A DNA stretch of 64,000 nt from Ephemerocybe angulata (lineage: Eukaryota > Basidiomycota > Agaricomycetes > Agaricales > Psathyrellaceae): the NCBI GenBank assembly GCA_013368325.1, contig JAACJK010000058.1, positions 496,001 to 560,000 on the forward strand, given 5' to 3'. Made by a program: the position numbers and the translations under genes. The stretch's first letter is position 1. Each line of letters begins with the position of its first letter. Of the stretch, positions 44,055 to 56,713 are shown piece by piece. The notes under the pieces were generated by a model. The model was not told the origin of the DNA. It ran no database searches and saw nothing but the letters and a program-made list of their open reading frames with translations.

Positions 44055-45698
44055 GGGGATTATGAGCGCTTCAGAAACTGGCGACTTCGAGACTTCTAAG
44101 TTCACCTTATATATCACCGATGCAGCGCATTTTAACCCACGCTCTTGTGTCGGCTGCCGGTTATGAGCTGGGGAGCGCCTAGGAGGGTCGAGTAGCACTG
44201 GCTGGGAGTCACCACGGTTAGCCTCAATCCGATTTGCATCGTAGTATTAGGTAGGGACTACGGGCATTTGGAACTTCGTATCCTTTACACCATGCCGCCC
44301 AGCTACGTAGGCTTATTGCCGCCTGGCATTGCTGCGTGGTGGTGTCACTGCCGTGAATCGTCGTGTTGTCATCACCGACAATCCTGCAGATTTGATTGCT
44401 AAACAATTCAAGTCCCACAGGTATCCTTTCATCATGTACAACGGACAGCCTGGTAGGTCACGTTCTGGGGGAGAATCTTACAAATGCTCGGCCATGCTGA
44501 GGCTTGGCCGAGGTGAGATCCACAGTCGGTCGACCTTGGGTCAGGATTTCAGATCTAAACCGGCGCCTAATTAGATATTGGCCAAGAATCTCACCGAACC
44601 CTACATACACCCGCGATTGCTGTTCCAGGGAGGCTCGTCCCAAGCGTTCAACGTTCAACCCTACTATGTACCAGTCCGAGTCGTACGGTATACCGTCAAC
44701 ATACCGTTGCCGCCCACCGCGCGTCGAGCGGCAATGTCGCGAAGCGTGGGAAATCGCGTTTGATGTGGGAATTTATCTCACCATCATGCATCAGGCTTCA
44801 GTTTCTCTTCTCCTCCATCCCCAACTCCCGACTGGACTTCAAACTTTCTAATCATCGCACACCACCGTAGGCTGCGATCTCTCTGCATCCGTCTCCTCAT
44901 ACTTGCGCTGGAACAGTTCCTGAGGCCTGAGGTTCCAGCCCAGTCTGTTTAATATTGCAACATGGACCACACCGCAATGCTTTCAATAACACCAATGGAC
45001 CAGCGTGCGACTTCCTGCGATTGTCCTTCATTTACTTAGGCCCCGCTCCAGAACACGAAGGTATACTCCTCATACTCGAAATCGGCCCCGGCGAGGTTCG
45101 GGATTGACCTGTATTCCCGCCTCATCCATGACGTGTCCAACCTTCTCGCCGCTTGGGGCACCCTTGTATGTAACTCACTATCTCGAAGCTCCTGTGGGTC
45201 TAGCCCGGAAGAGCTTTCCCTGCTACAATTGATAAGGCAAGTACGCCTCGTCCGTCGCCTTCAACAGGGCTTCCGTCGGGCTCGACTCCACGTACTATCA
45301 CAGCCCAGTCGTGCGACGGTCCCAGCTTAAACAAGGGGGACTTAGATGCTATCGTTCTTGGAGATATACACACGAGGTTCTGTGCCTCTACCCTGGTGTT
45401 CGAGCATCTGGGCACCTACACGTCGACGGTTCTGGTTCGTGAACCCTCAGCTTTCCGAGACATCGGCCTCTGTCGGTTCGAGCTCCAGAGCGATAGACGA
45501 AGCACGCCAGGTGCTCTAAAAGCACAATTAGGTCTACTTATCTGAAATGTATAAAAGGGCTAAGTGTACGACTTTATGTCCTCAGTCATTCGACCAGTTC
45601 AATCACCCCGACCACCCCGACTCTTTCTCCCTCACGCTCTCAGCTCACCAACGAAGCAACTCAAACTCCGCCTCAAGCACCACAGAATATTCATCATC
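44055..45698. other. intergenic with scattered coding-like fragments
   Basis: Short stretches such as ITDNPADLIAKQFKSHRYPF (about 44370-44430) and several broken frames at 45000-45500 look coding in composition. They are interrupted by stops and share no identifiable domain. Probably relics. Confidence 0.4.
45550..45557 (+). promoter_or_regulatory. TATA box of the repeat-peptide gene
   Basis: TATAAAAG about 140 nt upstream of the ATG at 45699, followed by a CT-rich leader. Confidence 0.6.
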
Positions 45699-46142
45699 AT
45701 GCAATTCACATTCGTCACTCTCATTGCTTTTGGTAAGTCAATCCTCCCTTGATTGAGACACATTCAGCTGATCCACTTGTCCGTCTATCCCCTAGTCATG
45801 GCAGCCAGCGCTGCTCAAGCTGTTATTCTCCCCAACCGACTTGGCGGAGTCAACACCTTCATTCTTCGTGAAGAGACTGCCGAAGCCATAGCCAACATAG
45901 CGGCTCGCGAACCCGAACCGAGGACCGTTCGCTGTGCGCTGCACGGTAACTGCAAGCGGGAAGAATATGATAACATCGGCAATTCCGCCATGCTTGAGGT
46001 CGAAGAACCTGAGCTCGTTAGTCTCGAAGCCCGGGAGCCCGAGCCCAGGATGGTTCGCTGTGCGCTGCATGGCAATTGCAAGCGGGAGGAGCCTGAAGTC
46101 GAAGAATCTGAGCCCCGTTACCCTCGACTCTCGGGCGCCTGA
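45699..46142 (+). CDS. secreted precursor with two copies of a VRCALHGNCKR peptide core
   Basis: Two exons (45699-45732, 45796-46142); 126 residues. Exon 1 is 34 nt (MQFTFVTLIAF plus one base). The phase-1 intron lies inside the signal peptide and exon 2 opens with TC, as at 21225. After the signal region come two near-identical units, AREPEPRTVRCALHGNCKRE and AREPEPRMVRCALHGNCKRE, separated by an acidic spacer (VEEPELVSLE). Each core has two Cys five residues apart and is followed by Lys-Arg, a Kex2 site. This fits a precursor cut into several identical small peptides that could close by one disulphide (inference). The frame ends soon after unit 2; a third unit follows out of frame. No tailoring enzyme is seen nearby. 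Confidence 0.78.
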
Positions 46143-46185
46143 ACCCAGGTCCACCCGCTGCCTCCTCCATGGCAAGTGCTACTGA
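46143..46185 (+). pseudogene. out-of-frame third peptide unit
   Basis: In another frame the DNA around the stop codon reads APEPRSTRCLLHGKCY and then TGA. This matches the first two units (EPEPR, RC-LHG-C) and would be a natural C-terminal unit. Comparison of the spacers preceding units 2 and 3 shows one extra C near 46112, so the unit appears to have been put out of frame by a single-base insertion, or by an assembly error. Confidence 0.65.
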
Positions 46186-47190
46186 GCGGCTGGCACGCGC
46201 TGATAGACTGAGTGTTGGTAATCATAGTATTGTGCCGTTATTAATCTCAACTTGTAGCAGGCTTTGTTAAAGGCTGTTCGAATTATCCCGGTCCTTGTTT
46301 TTAATACCTTTCAACTCCTCTTATACTTCGAGTTACGACATATCTGCCAATGGCATGAAAACGGGTTCCTCTCCCCCCTTCGTATTTTTTACTTCCTTGC
46401 CCTGGAGGTCTATACCCCTTTTGCCACCTGCGTTTCTTCTTTCTTTTGCGGGGGGTTTCGTTACCTTTGCGCTTGCGCTATGGCATTTTCGAGATCGAAC
46501 TGCATACAACGCTTCCTTCAGATCGAAATATCATGTCGTCCGACATACTTATGTGAGCCCTAAAAATGGTACAGTTGATCGAGGGCTATTAACCGGCTGC
46601 AAAGTTGTGGCATCCGCTTCTAATGAGGGTGCCCGTCGACATCTCTCCGCATGATGCCGTGTCGAAGCACCAGCAAAGACGCCGTCGGTTCCCAGAGATC
46701 TGCGACCTGTCCAAGAACCCCACCCGCTCATCTTCTTTTACCTTGAACTTCCTTCCTACCTCTTCTTACTGCGATTTTCGAGGAGGGCCGCCCGGTAGCC
46801 GCCATTGGTGCACACATCGCGCGCCCAAGCACCGCGCACGGAGCGCCACCTTCAGTTGCTTGCCGAGGATCATTGTGGGCTGAATGCCGCCCGAGCGCTG
46901 CCCGAGAACGTGTTCGTGCCACGCGCGCTTGTGAATCCTACAACCCGCGGACACGGGGGTGCCACCCGGAAGAATAGGCGCCTTTCCTCCAACCACCCGG
47001 TCTGTGCGTGTAAGCGAATAACTTACTCCATATTAGACTTTTGGGGCAGATTCGACAGTGCATTCGGGAAGTCTGTCTGCTTTCTGACTTTGAGCAGGGG
47101 CAGTTCTCACCCCAGTGACATCGACGCGACATTGACGTTGGAAGTAAATACGTGACATCCAGAAGACACTATAGACTAGAATGAAAGGAT

Positions 47191-47277
47191 TGGCGCAGCT
47201 GGTAAACATACCCTAAGTTAAGGCCCCACAAATCCACAGCGGTTCTGGTGAATCGTAAGGGTGGAGGGTTCGATCTT
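47191..47277 (+). repeat. tRNA-derived fragment, possible SINE head
   Basis: TGGCGCAGCTGG (47191-47202) fits a pol III A box and GGTTCGATCTT (47267-47277) fits a B box, 64 bp apart. The D- and T-stems and the acceptor stem do not pair, so this is not a working tRNA gene. A SINE head or tRNA relic is possible. Confidence 0.35.
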
Positions 47278-50200
47278 CGGAGACTGGCACATATGGTCGA
47301 ATCGATATCGTACGCCCGTCCCATCGATGAAGACCCACCCAGAAGGCCCTTCTTTCCCCGACGAAACGCATGGAGGTTTCATGTAATTGAAGCAGAAGGA
47401 AGTTCCATTCCTCCGCTCAAGAAGGTCTTAAATATTAATGGACGTTGTCACAAGCGCTCATAATGCTGTAGCATCGACCGTTACTGAGGAGAGCCACATT
47501 CATGGACGGTGACCATTTATGACATATTGAGTCTTAAGCCTCATTTCTATGTCGGTTCCCTCTTTTCTTCTCGACGTTGACTCGCGTCAGCTGAAGACGG
47601 GGAGGGCAACGACTGGCGCTAATCGAAAGAGGAAAAACTAGGGGAGCGATTTGTCAGCGTGACAGACCCCCCTTGATTTTCGAAAACTAAAAATGTATTT
47701 TCAAACCCTAACCTTACGGGCGATATTACGAGGCAACCCTGAGTTGGACTGTTCCGAATCCCCTTGCGCCTGGAGAATCACGGCGTCGGCGCCCCTTCCT
47801 TTCCAGATATCGAGGTCCGAGTCTTTGGATGTCTTCAAGCCCGCACTATGTGGGGACGAGGAACTGTCGAGGGCGTATAGCCACTTCTTGTGTTCCGGGA
47901 GATTTTTTAGGGACTTTTCGTTCATCTTAGCCCGGATACAGACGAAACTGTGACGAGGTAGGCGGTACACGGAGGGCCGTTATACCTTCTCGTAGGTCAC
48001 CAGCGCGGCTGGGTGCTGTTGTCGAGCTCAAAGAGCATCTTCGTCTTGTCAGTGAGCGACGTGACTCCGCCATTGACGCTGTCGCCCAGAGGCATCAGTG
48101 CTATCAAGCGCCCACGCCGGCATCTTACGGCGAATTATATGTCTCCTCCTCCCAACCTTCATGAACAGCACCCTCTTTTCAATCCACATTCACCCGCTAA
48201 CTCTGACAGTGTCAAAGTAAAGTAGTCTAAATTCAGAGAATCTGTCAACACTTTCAGGGCCATGGTGCGTACCTGGTCTCCCTCAATCATCGCATGAAAC
48301 CTACGCTTTATGGCAGTCGCCCGAACGCGAGGCAAGTTTGCCACCCGCGCTTCACCGAAAGACAAACGGAGGCTCTCTAGGAGGTATTTCGGTGGAACTA
48401 TACGTGCTGCGACGGCCCATTAAGGTTTAGCCTTGGGCGCATGTACTTTCAAGTACTTGCGAGCTTCGACTTCTCGTGTTCCTACAAGCTCCTTTGCGTG
48501 TTTGGAGTGAAGTGGGGCACGAGGAGCGGGCATCACAGTGACGACGGGCCCGGTGGGCGCGCACCCGCGACACGCTGGCACTCATGGAGGATCCTCCCAA
48601 GTGGGCGGCTGACTGACGCAAGAAATGGCGCACCTGTTTGTGTGCTCGTGCCTCCCACATTCAAATGGTTGGCGTCGATCGCTCACTCCACTTGAAAAAT
48701 CCGTGTGAGTCGTCTTCTTAGAATTCGTTTCTTGTTCTTCCATGCCTTCCTTCCCACAAAAATACGATTGGGATCCCGCTGACCCAATTGGTTTAATTTC
48801 GTGGTAAAGGGCATCCTCGCTGCGCAGTTAGACCGGAACGCGGAGGAGAGGGTAGTGCGGTGGCCGGCCACTCCACTGTGTCTTGGTTTAATCTTGATTG
48901 AAAGATGACGGAGCGAACGACGGCGAACGAAAAAAACCCTAACATTTACTTTTGTAGAGTGTACCTTGTTGGTTGTGAAGCAACAGGATGGATCCGTTAG
49001 TCCCGCCCCCGTGCTCGTCTCGGACTTGTTGCCCAAGTTTGCTCAATGACGAACGAGGTGGGAGCTCAGCCCATATTCTATCTTATCACATCTGCCAAGT
49101 TTGTAGGATGTTTCTCGCGTTCATTATGCCAGAATTGCTAGCGAGCACTTTGTACGGTATGTTGAAGGAAGTTAGGTACTGGCAGAAGCGTGTTCGATCG
49201 CCCTGTTGAGCGCACGCGAACAAGCCTTCTTCAACCTCTTAATAGCCATGAACACTCTCCCACTGACAGTGGCGTCAAACTCATAGGCTAACACATGTGT
49301 CCTCCTTGTACCTAATCCAGCCTAGGTGGTATTTCTGGGGATGAAAAGACGGATATTGGGGGCCCAAGTAATTGACGGCGACCGCTCTGTCGGCGCGCGG
49401 GCGCGATGAAGTGGGTCCACGTACAGCTCGCGTTTATCGATTCGGATTTAGGTGCGTACTTGCTATTTCAGTCTTGGGGTGATAGGCACAGAGTCCACTG
49501 AGCTCCGTAGAGGAAAGCTCCGGGACGTGGTAAGTGGTTACTTCATGGTCCTGTTTCGTTTTCTTTCTGTCTTTTCTTCGGCAACTCGCGCGCGCGCAGC
49601 ACTTTCTGGAACGCGCGGGAGCGCGCTCGGGTTCGCGTAAAATTTGAGCGCGCGCCTGTTGTTCACCGGATCTTCCTGTGCCACTGGTGCCACTCCCGCC
49701 ATACAGTGGGTGAAGTAGTAGTGGAGCAAAGTGTACACTTCGCGACCCGCCGCTCACAGGCTGTTTTCTCGAGGCGCGAATTCGAATTTCGGAGGAACTC
49801 GCCCATCCTTCGGCTATATTTGAATAACGAAGCGCCAAGTGGCGCTAAACTTCCCATTCACCTCGGAAGTAGAGTCCTTTTCTCGTTCCACTCTTCTACG
49901 AAGAAACCCGCGATTACTTCACCTGGCCAATTATCTTCGAGCTTACAAGCTACCCCGGCCCCCCTTGAACAGCGGCCTCGAATAGGATTGCGCTACGTAC
50001 CTCCCCGTGGCCCTATTCGAGCGGCGTGGCAAATCACGAAAGCGGCCTCGTGCTGTTCGAGAATGTGACGCTCCTGCGTGAAGGGGTATAAAGTTTGGCA
50101 TCAGTACTCAGTCTGTGCCTCCGCGTCGGCAGCTTTTGGGGATGGGAGATGGGAAGATGGCAGCCTATGTCGGGGTTTATTGTGGGAATGTCCAGTGGCC

Positions 50201-52023
50201 ATGGGCCATGGCAGATGGATGCAGAATGTTTTCAATGTGGGCACGGAACTCTGAGACTTTTGAATTGAACGAGCTGGATTCGTATATCCCCAGGGTTCGA
50301 TGAGGAAGGTGCGGGGACCTTGGGAACGCACTGCAGGTTCATGAATTTATGTCTCAGGCAGAGCCTCGCGTGGTACTCAATGGAACCCTTGCACGGAGTC
50401 GGAAGGAAGGAAAGAAGGGGTGGATGCGAATAGGTGCGGATAGTGTGAAAGACCCTGGAGAGAACCTGGATACATGTGAAGTTATGGAGTGTACGAAGTA
50501 CCGAGACGTGGATGTGTCGACATGTCAACAGCGGGGCTGTATAGGGCTCATTATTTACGAGCGCTAAATACCCATGTCAAGACGAAGCGCCCAACGACGC
50601 CTGAATAGCAGTGCCCACGCTCTCGTCCCACGGGGGGTCCACCAATATATTTGAGCCTTGAATCCTTATTCAGTCCTCACACAGCATCATGCCGGGATAT
50701 TGCGACTACTTCGCTCACTATTGAATGGATTTTCTCGTACTCGCTTCGTCACCGACTCGAATGGGAGCCAGGTATGATGTATTAGAGTTCTCCGTCGCCC
50801 TACTAGTACCCACGCAGGCCCACCCCGATTGCCACTGATTAATCAGGATATTAGGATTCTCATCATTTATCCTCATTTAATACCCGGTATCAGATAGGGC
50901 TGAGATGGAGTACACATAGGGATTCATTCGCCACTACACCCTCCTAACCATATACATGGACGAGCGTAGAATTCTTCATAGTAACTCGCATTTCGAAAAG
51001 GCAGCTTGAAAGTAGCGGTCGCATACGATATAGTACTCGCGAGGGTGAGGAGATAAGATAAGAACTCACTTCCAGCCTCCTCGAGGCTCAGGTCGATCAG
51101 CGCCGCTCATCTAAGTAGGTACCATCGACCAATGCTGATATCTGCATGATGGTGGATCATTGGATGGACCTCTAATGAGCACTGCAGGCCCTGTCTTCTG
51201 ATAGAACCCAAGTAAACCGTGCCTGCGTTCCCCAAACTCAATGCTCTATCAATATAGCCCATGGGTCGACCGTCCAATTGCGCCGCAACAGCAGACTCCC
51301 CTGATCATATTTACATCTATGATACCTGTACGCGCCGCCGCCGACAAGCCGCCGGCCTTCCCTCGACGCAATCCTCCGCAACAAAGGCGCTTCGTCTCGT
51401 CAGATACTGTAAGTGGGGAAGGGTGACTTGGATTGCGGCACTTCGTCAGAAATCGCGGTGTGGCAGCGATCATAAGTAAGAGGGGAGAACATCGTTGTGA
51501 TTATGGCGTCGCGGCTGCGCGCCGACACCATCTGATCCGCCCTCCATTCCCGACCATGACCTCAGACGCGTACCGAACCGCCACGGGCGGTCTCGTACCT
51601 ATTTCGTAGTCGGCTAGTTTCGATCTGTATGTATATAAGGACAGCCTATACTTACCAGTTCCCCAGTTCGCTCTCCCCCTTTGCTCTCGTAGTCCCGTGG
51701 ATCGTTCCAACTCCCCTTTCATATGCTTCCATATCTCGCCTTCTGGGAGAACTTGTGCACGACATCGGCGCCTGCACGTTCTTGTAGCCTTACACCGTCG
51801 CCCGAGAGTGAGGGTGTCTGAGGGGGTGTGATATGTGCGTGATGCTGATGACACGTGCGCGCGTACGCCCGCGGCTGATAAACGCCCAGGTGCGCGATGC
51901 GCGCTAAAGCTTAAGCGCCTGCTGCGCACGCGGTATCGTTGGCCCGCCGCCACGCCGGCTTGCTAACCCCGCTTTCTTGCGCACTCTGCGCTTTGGGTTG
52001 CTTTTTAGTTCATGATTCGTTAT

Positions 52024-52563
52024 TCATCGTATGTGAGACTCGGCGTTTGGTATCTCCCCAAATCCAATGCTTTCGGCTATCGTTGGCCGCGGGTCGGAGA
52101 AGGTGTCACTGCCACCCAAATAGTGCGCTCCGACTTCGGGGGCCGACGCGGAGGTATATCCAAGCAGCTTAATTAACTGGGGAAGAAAGGATAGAAGGGG
52201 CTTGAGAATCCTGGTATACTCAACAACTGGTTTTATTGGTTTGATAGTGGTCTGTGCACATGGGTAAGGCGCTTCGATGTCTGGACACGTCAAGTCGAAG
52301 GCTTTGCTAGGTTTCAGCGAGCTTGAATGGATTTTGTTAGTGAGGTGTGCCGGGTGATGGGTATCATCAGGTGTGGAGGTAGAGAGTGGGAGGTGGAGAA
52401 GGTGTGTGCTATCACGTTGGTTGAGAAGGGCATGAAAGGGTGGTTGTAAATAAATGCGTCCCATAAGTATCATCTTTGGATTAGGGTGCGAGTGATAGAG
52501 GGTTTGGGAGTCCCAAATGAGCTCCCCTTTGTCAGAGTAAGGATATGTGTAGTCAATAGACAT
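52024..52563 (-). CDS. hypothetical protein, doubtful
   Basis: A single 179-codon frame in the gene-poor region, beginning MSIDYTYPYSDKGELIWDSQ. Composition is not strongly biased and the frame is longer than its neighbours, which is the only support. It has no signal peptide, membrane segment, motif or recognised domain. It may be fortuitous or a relic. Confidence 0.25.
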   Translation of the reverse strand: MSIDYTYPYSDKGELIWDSQTLYHSHPNPKMILMGRIYLQPPFHALLNQRDSTHLLHLPLSTSTPDDTHHPAHLTNKIHSSSLKPSKAFDLTCPDIEAPYPCAQTTIKPIKPVVEYTRILKPLLSFLPQLIKLLGYTSASAPEVGAHYLGGSDTFSDPRPTIAESIGFGEIPNAESHIR

Positions 52564-55500
52564 AGCTAGTTAGCATAAGGACTCGGATACGTTTAGGATA
52601 CGTGATAATTTGACTATGCACAACCTCTCCCATGGTACCCACTTACACTCCACCCCGAGCCTTCGAATTATTCAAGCATTATCGTAACGAACCAAGGTCA
52701 GAACCGGCCTCAAAACCGGCGGTCTGACCTCCCCTATTGCAGTGTCCGTACTCCGAGAGGAATTTCGTACGCCTGTGTACGTGTCTGTACGAGAAACGTA
52801 CGTATACCGGCGCCTTCCGCCCGAAATGAGCGCAGTCTCACCTGGGCGGTGCAGAAGTCTCTCTGCGCCGGCCCCAAATGGCCTGTAACATGCTTGAATA
52901 CCATACAAGCGGATAATCAGCGACACTGGCATACAGCTCCAGTGCCAGTGCCACCAAACATGGGGGCCAAGGACCAAGTCCGACCAACGCCCGCCGCGAA
53001 GGTCCGTCCGCCCCTGTCAGTGTGTGTGTGCATATTGTCCCCCTGTCAAACCAAACCTTATTTAAACTCTGCATAAGAAGAGGAGGAGGACGCCACTCCT
53101 ACCGCGGCCTCGTGGACGACGCTGTCCGGCGGCGTCGAGCCTCGCGCGTTTCTGGCTTCTGAGAGGTTCGTGTGCCTTGCGAAGCACCAGGGTTGTACTT
53201 ATAATATTTGGGGCTGAGTGTGTTCATGGCATTGGCACTTGGTGGATGGACTGGAGGTCATGGGGTTTGGGGTTACTGTTTGTGTTACGGAGTTCGGACC
53301 GACGACGATCCATCTTGCTGTCGACCACTATGTCAGCGTCATCGTTGCCGCTTGGTCGTCGCAAAATGGATAAAGTAAGGGTGTACTAGTATTCTGAATC
53401 CGAGCTGCTTATTTGGGCTGTTGATAGAACAACAGTCAGCTCTTGCGCAACATATGCATTTCAACTCGGCCTTGACTGATCTGACTTCGAGAGCTCAGGT
53501 GCTACATCATTACATGCCTACCCACTATGTAGTTGTCTGCTGCACGTAGTGTGTCGTGGGGCGTAGAACTGAATTAGAGTGGTCACTGAGGTGCACTCAG
53601 ACGGCCATGGTGCCCTCCCTTGTGAAGCAGATTATCCTAGGACTTTATACCCGCCAACCTAAGTTATTAGGTGAGGGCAATCCATGATGCCAGTCCGCAC
53701 AAGCAGAAACCTCATTACCAATAGCCATTGTATTGCAAAGACGCGAAGTCTCGTGAGTGCGGAGGAGCGATGGAACGATGGCTGGCCGGGAACGTAGTCC
53801 ATAGAACAGACGAACCGAATAGATTGAAGCTAGAGATAGACAGACAGACAGACAGGAAACGAGAACGAGGATCGAAACGCGGAAACTCGGGGTGAACGCA
53901 ACACACAGCCGTCTTTTATAGGTAAATCGGGGGTTCTAGTACGGTACTACGCTGAGCCGTGGTCTACGTTCCACATGGTCTTGACGAACGTTCGAGGGCG
54001 CTGATCATGAGGGTGCGGGATGTTGGTCGTTTGGCGCGACCATGCAGCGCGGCAATATAGACGCGCGTGGCTGCGGAGTCGGGACGTGGCTTGGCGCGCA
54101 TGACGTCCCGCTCGCGCAAGGATCGGGGCGCAGCCTAAGCAGGTCTTTCACCGTAGTATCTGACAAGACATTTGGACTGAGTGAATGAATGATCCTCGTA
54201 ACTAGCAATTGAGGAATACATAGAAAGCATGGCAGTGCATATGTAGTACATCCTACGGCTTTGGCTCTAGAGACTCGCAGCAGAAAGGAAATTATGGGCG
54301 CCTAATATCTTGGAACGTGCATGCGTCCCCTAGTACCAGCTTCTTAGTTGCAGCTGCTACTCTAGCCTATCCGCAAAGTTAGACAGACACCAGACCTCCA
54401 CACCTCACTATCACCTACCTCCAAGATAGAGGTAGGATCCAGACAGCACCCCAGTAATTCAAGCTCGTCGCTTAAGAGCGCCCGGCGCCACTCTCGGACT
54501 GATGGTAGCTCCCAACCTAGCCCAAATAAATTATACGATAGACACAAGTTCTCCTTGCCTACTCGCCTGCACGTATTCTTACCATGTCAGACTGCTAGTT
54601 TAATTGGGTTTGCTCCACAGTGCCTTTCACATACTTATCATGGGGCGTTCGTGCCTGGTTGGAGTACAGTGGGAGGTCCGAATAGAGGCGGTTGGGCTTT
54701 TCGGACGTGCGAGCGCTTATCTGCCTGCTATCTTGGATCGATCAACTAACTGCGGTTGAATGCAGCGTGATACATACATCCTGAAGGTGCGGGTAAAATT
54801 GGATGAGGTACTGCCAGTACTCGCCTGATTCGAAGGTTATTCAAGAGGCCTTATTGATACCCTGCTTGTTGGTATCCTGTACGGGACTCCGATTGATTTT
54901 CGAAATTCGACGACGTCTAGAGTCCTAAGCGCTTGCTTTTTTACGTCTCCACGTCGCCTATATCCATCCATCCAACCAGCGATCTATGTAAGTACATCTA
55001 TCCCGTTTCCTCCCTCTCCCCCTGATATCCCACGTCGTTTAAGCTTACATGACAGGATAGGACACAACCCGACACAAAAAGACTCCTTTGCAACCAGATA
55101 CTTCCCTCGAGTATTGCATCCAAGACGTTCCCAAACGATGACGGGCGGTATGTTACCCACCCAATGCGGTGTACGCAAAGCTTAATGGACCTCGGACCGA
55201 CCGACTTGCAGCTCTCTTTATCTATACGGGGCGGATAAGGACGATGGTTGGATAGATGGCGGACAGCGCGCTTGGTTCAACGAGTGACTAGTGACGCTGC
55301 GAAGTATCTGCCTCGAGGCCTCGACGCTGGGAATATGGTGCAAGCGCCGATCAGACATGCAGGGTGCAGGGTGGGCGCTTATCCGACTGCATGCCTGGCT
55401 TGGTCGACGTATGTATGTGGATTGAACGAGGGCTGATGGTGTTGTCTTTATTGTCGAGGGGTATTTGAGGAAGACTTTTTATGTGCAGAGGTAGGTGGAT

Positions 55501-56713
55501 GTCGTGAACACAGTTGTTGGATGCGAGGTGGTCGGACCGAGCTTGGGACGCTCCTCCTATGAAGTGGGCCTTTAGGGTTACCTAGATGGGTTAATACATG
55601 TGTGGGTTGGAGGGATGTGCGCGAAGTTGTTAATGGATGTAAGTTGAGAGCGTACTCGCCTCCGCGAAGGGAGGGATGGCAGAGGTGTTGATTGATCAGA
55701 CGCGCGTGCAGAGCCGTGGGGAATGTGTGTACACGGGCAGGCCTCGAGGGCGCGTATATAGTTCGCGTCCGTGAACGTTGCACTGGCCCGGGGGGTTAAG
55801 TTGGGATGGAATGGAACTTGGTAGAACTTGGTGTGTACATGGTGCGTATGCGCTGATATGCTGTCTCGATGGTGCTATCGAGGGCGGCCTCGAGGTGGCG
55901 TCGCTGTACATACGCTCAGGGTCCTAGTAACTATTTGCATGAACCATGACTTGCAATGGAGGGTTTTACGTCCCTCCGCCGTCGTCTCTGAATTTATTCA
56001 TCCTTGTATACCTACGGAGTTTGGTTGTGTGCGCAATCTTGTTTGTGATTGGGTGCGAGGGGCGGGCGGTATGAAGTGCCAGTGGACGGTGATGACGTTG
56101 GGGGCGCAACTTGTATTGGGGGTGTCGTGCGACAGGCGACTCGTTGGCGAGGCGACTGTGCGCGTCGCGCAATGCATCGGGCGGGTTCAGTGGTGCATAA
56201 GTACTACTTCCAATCTACCTGCAACTCCCAAATAACCTTTGCAGGGGCGCAGTGACGTCCATCGAATCCTCTCGAGGGGGTCCCCGAGTGACACTGTCAC
56301 ACCATAAAAGAAAAAGTAAAAAAATGCAAACCCCCTTGAGAAAATAGGCGTTCTCCCGCGCTTAGTCATATCCGATCGGATCTGGGGTGCATCGAGGCTC
56401 TCACGCCATACGGGGATACGCCCACATCCAGCGGCAGATCTCGATCCCAATTTTCGTTTCGTCAGTTCTGCCCACCCCCGAAATTGCTCACCGTATTCTC
56501 TCGTATTCTTGCTCTCAGTTCCACACTCTCTACCAGTCCACCAACGACACAGCGCACCGCCGAACTGCACTATCTATCCATCTATAACAGAGACAGACTT
56601 ACAGGAACGGAGCCAGATTTGCGTTGAACGGTGCATGGATGGAAGGACGCACTTGAACGCTCCCTCTAAACCTACCTGCATTCGCATTCTCCCCCACCAC
56701 CACCACCACCACC

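Larger units (their letters stand above)
46186..56713. other. gene-poor region of about 10.5 kb
   Basis: No gene with splice-site or domain support was found, against roughly one gene per 2-3 kb elsewhere. It holds a tRNA/SINE-like fragment (47191-47277), two AAACCCTAAC telobox motifs (47703-47712, 48934-48943), a (GACA)n run near 53838-53855 and one moderately long reverse frame at 52024-52563. Possible fragments around 47700-48420 on the reverse strand are broken. Probably old repeats and relics. Confidence 0.5.

Noticed and set aside
51501..51953. 150-codon reverse-strand frame
   Set aside because: Arg/Ala-rich with no motif in GC-rich non-coding sequence; it looks fortuitous.
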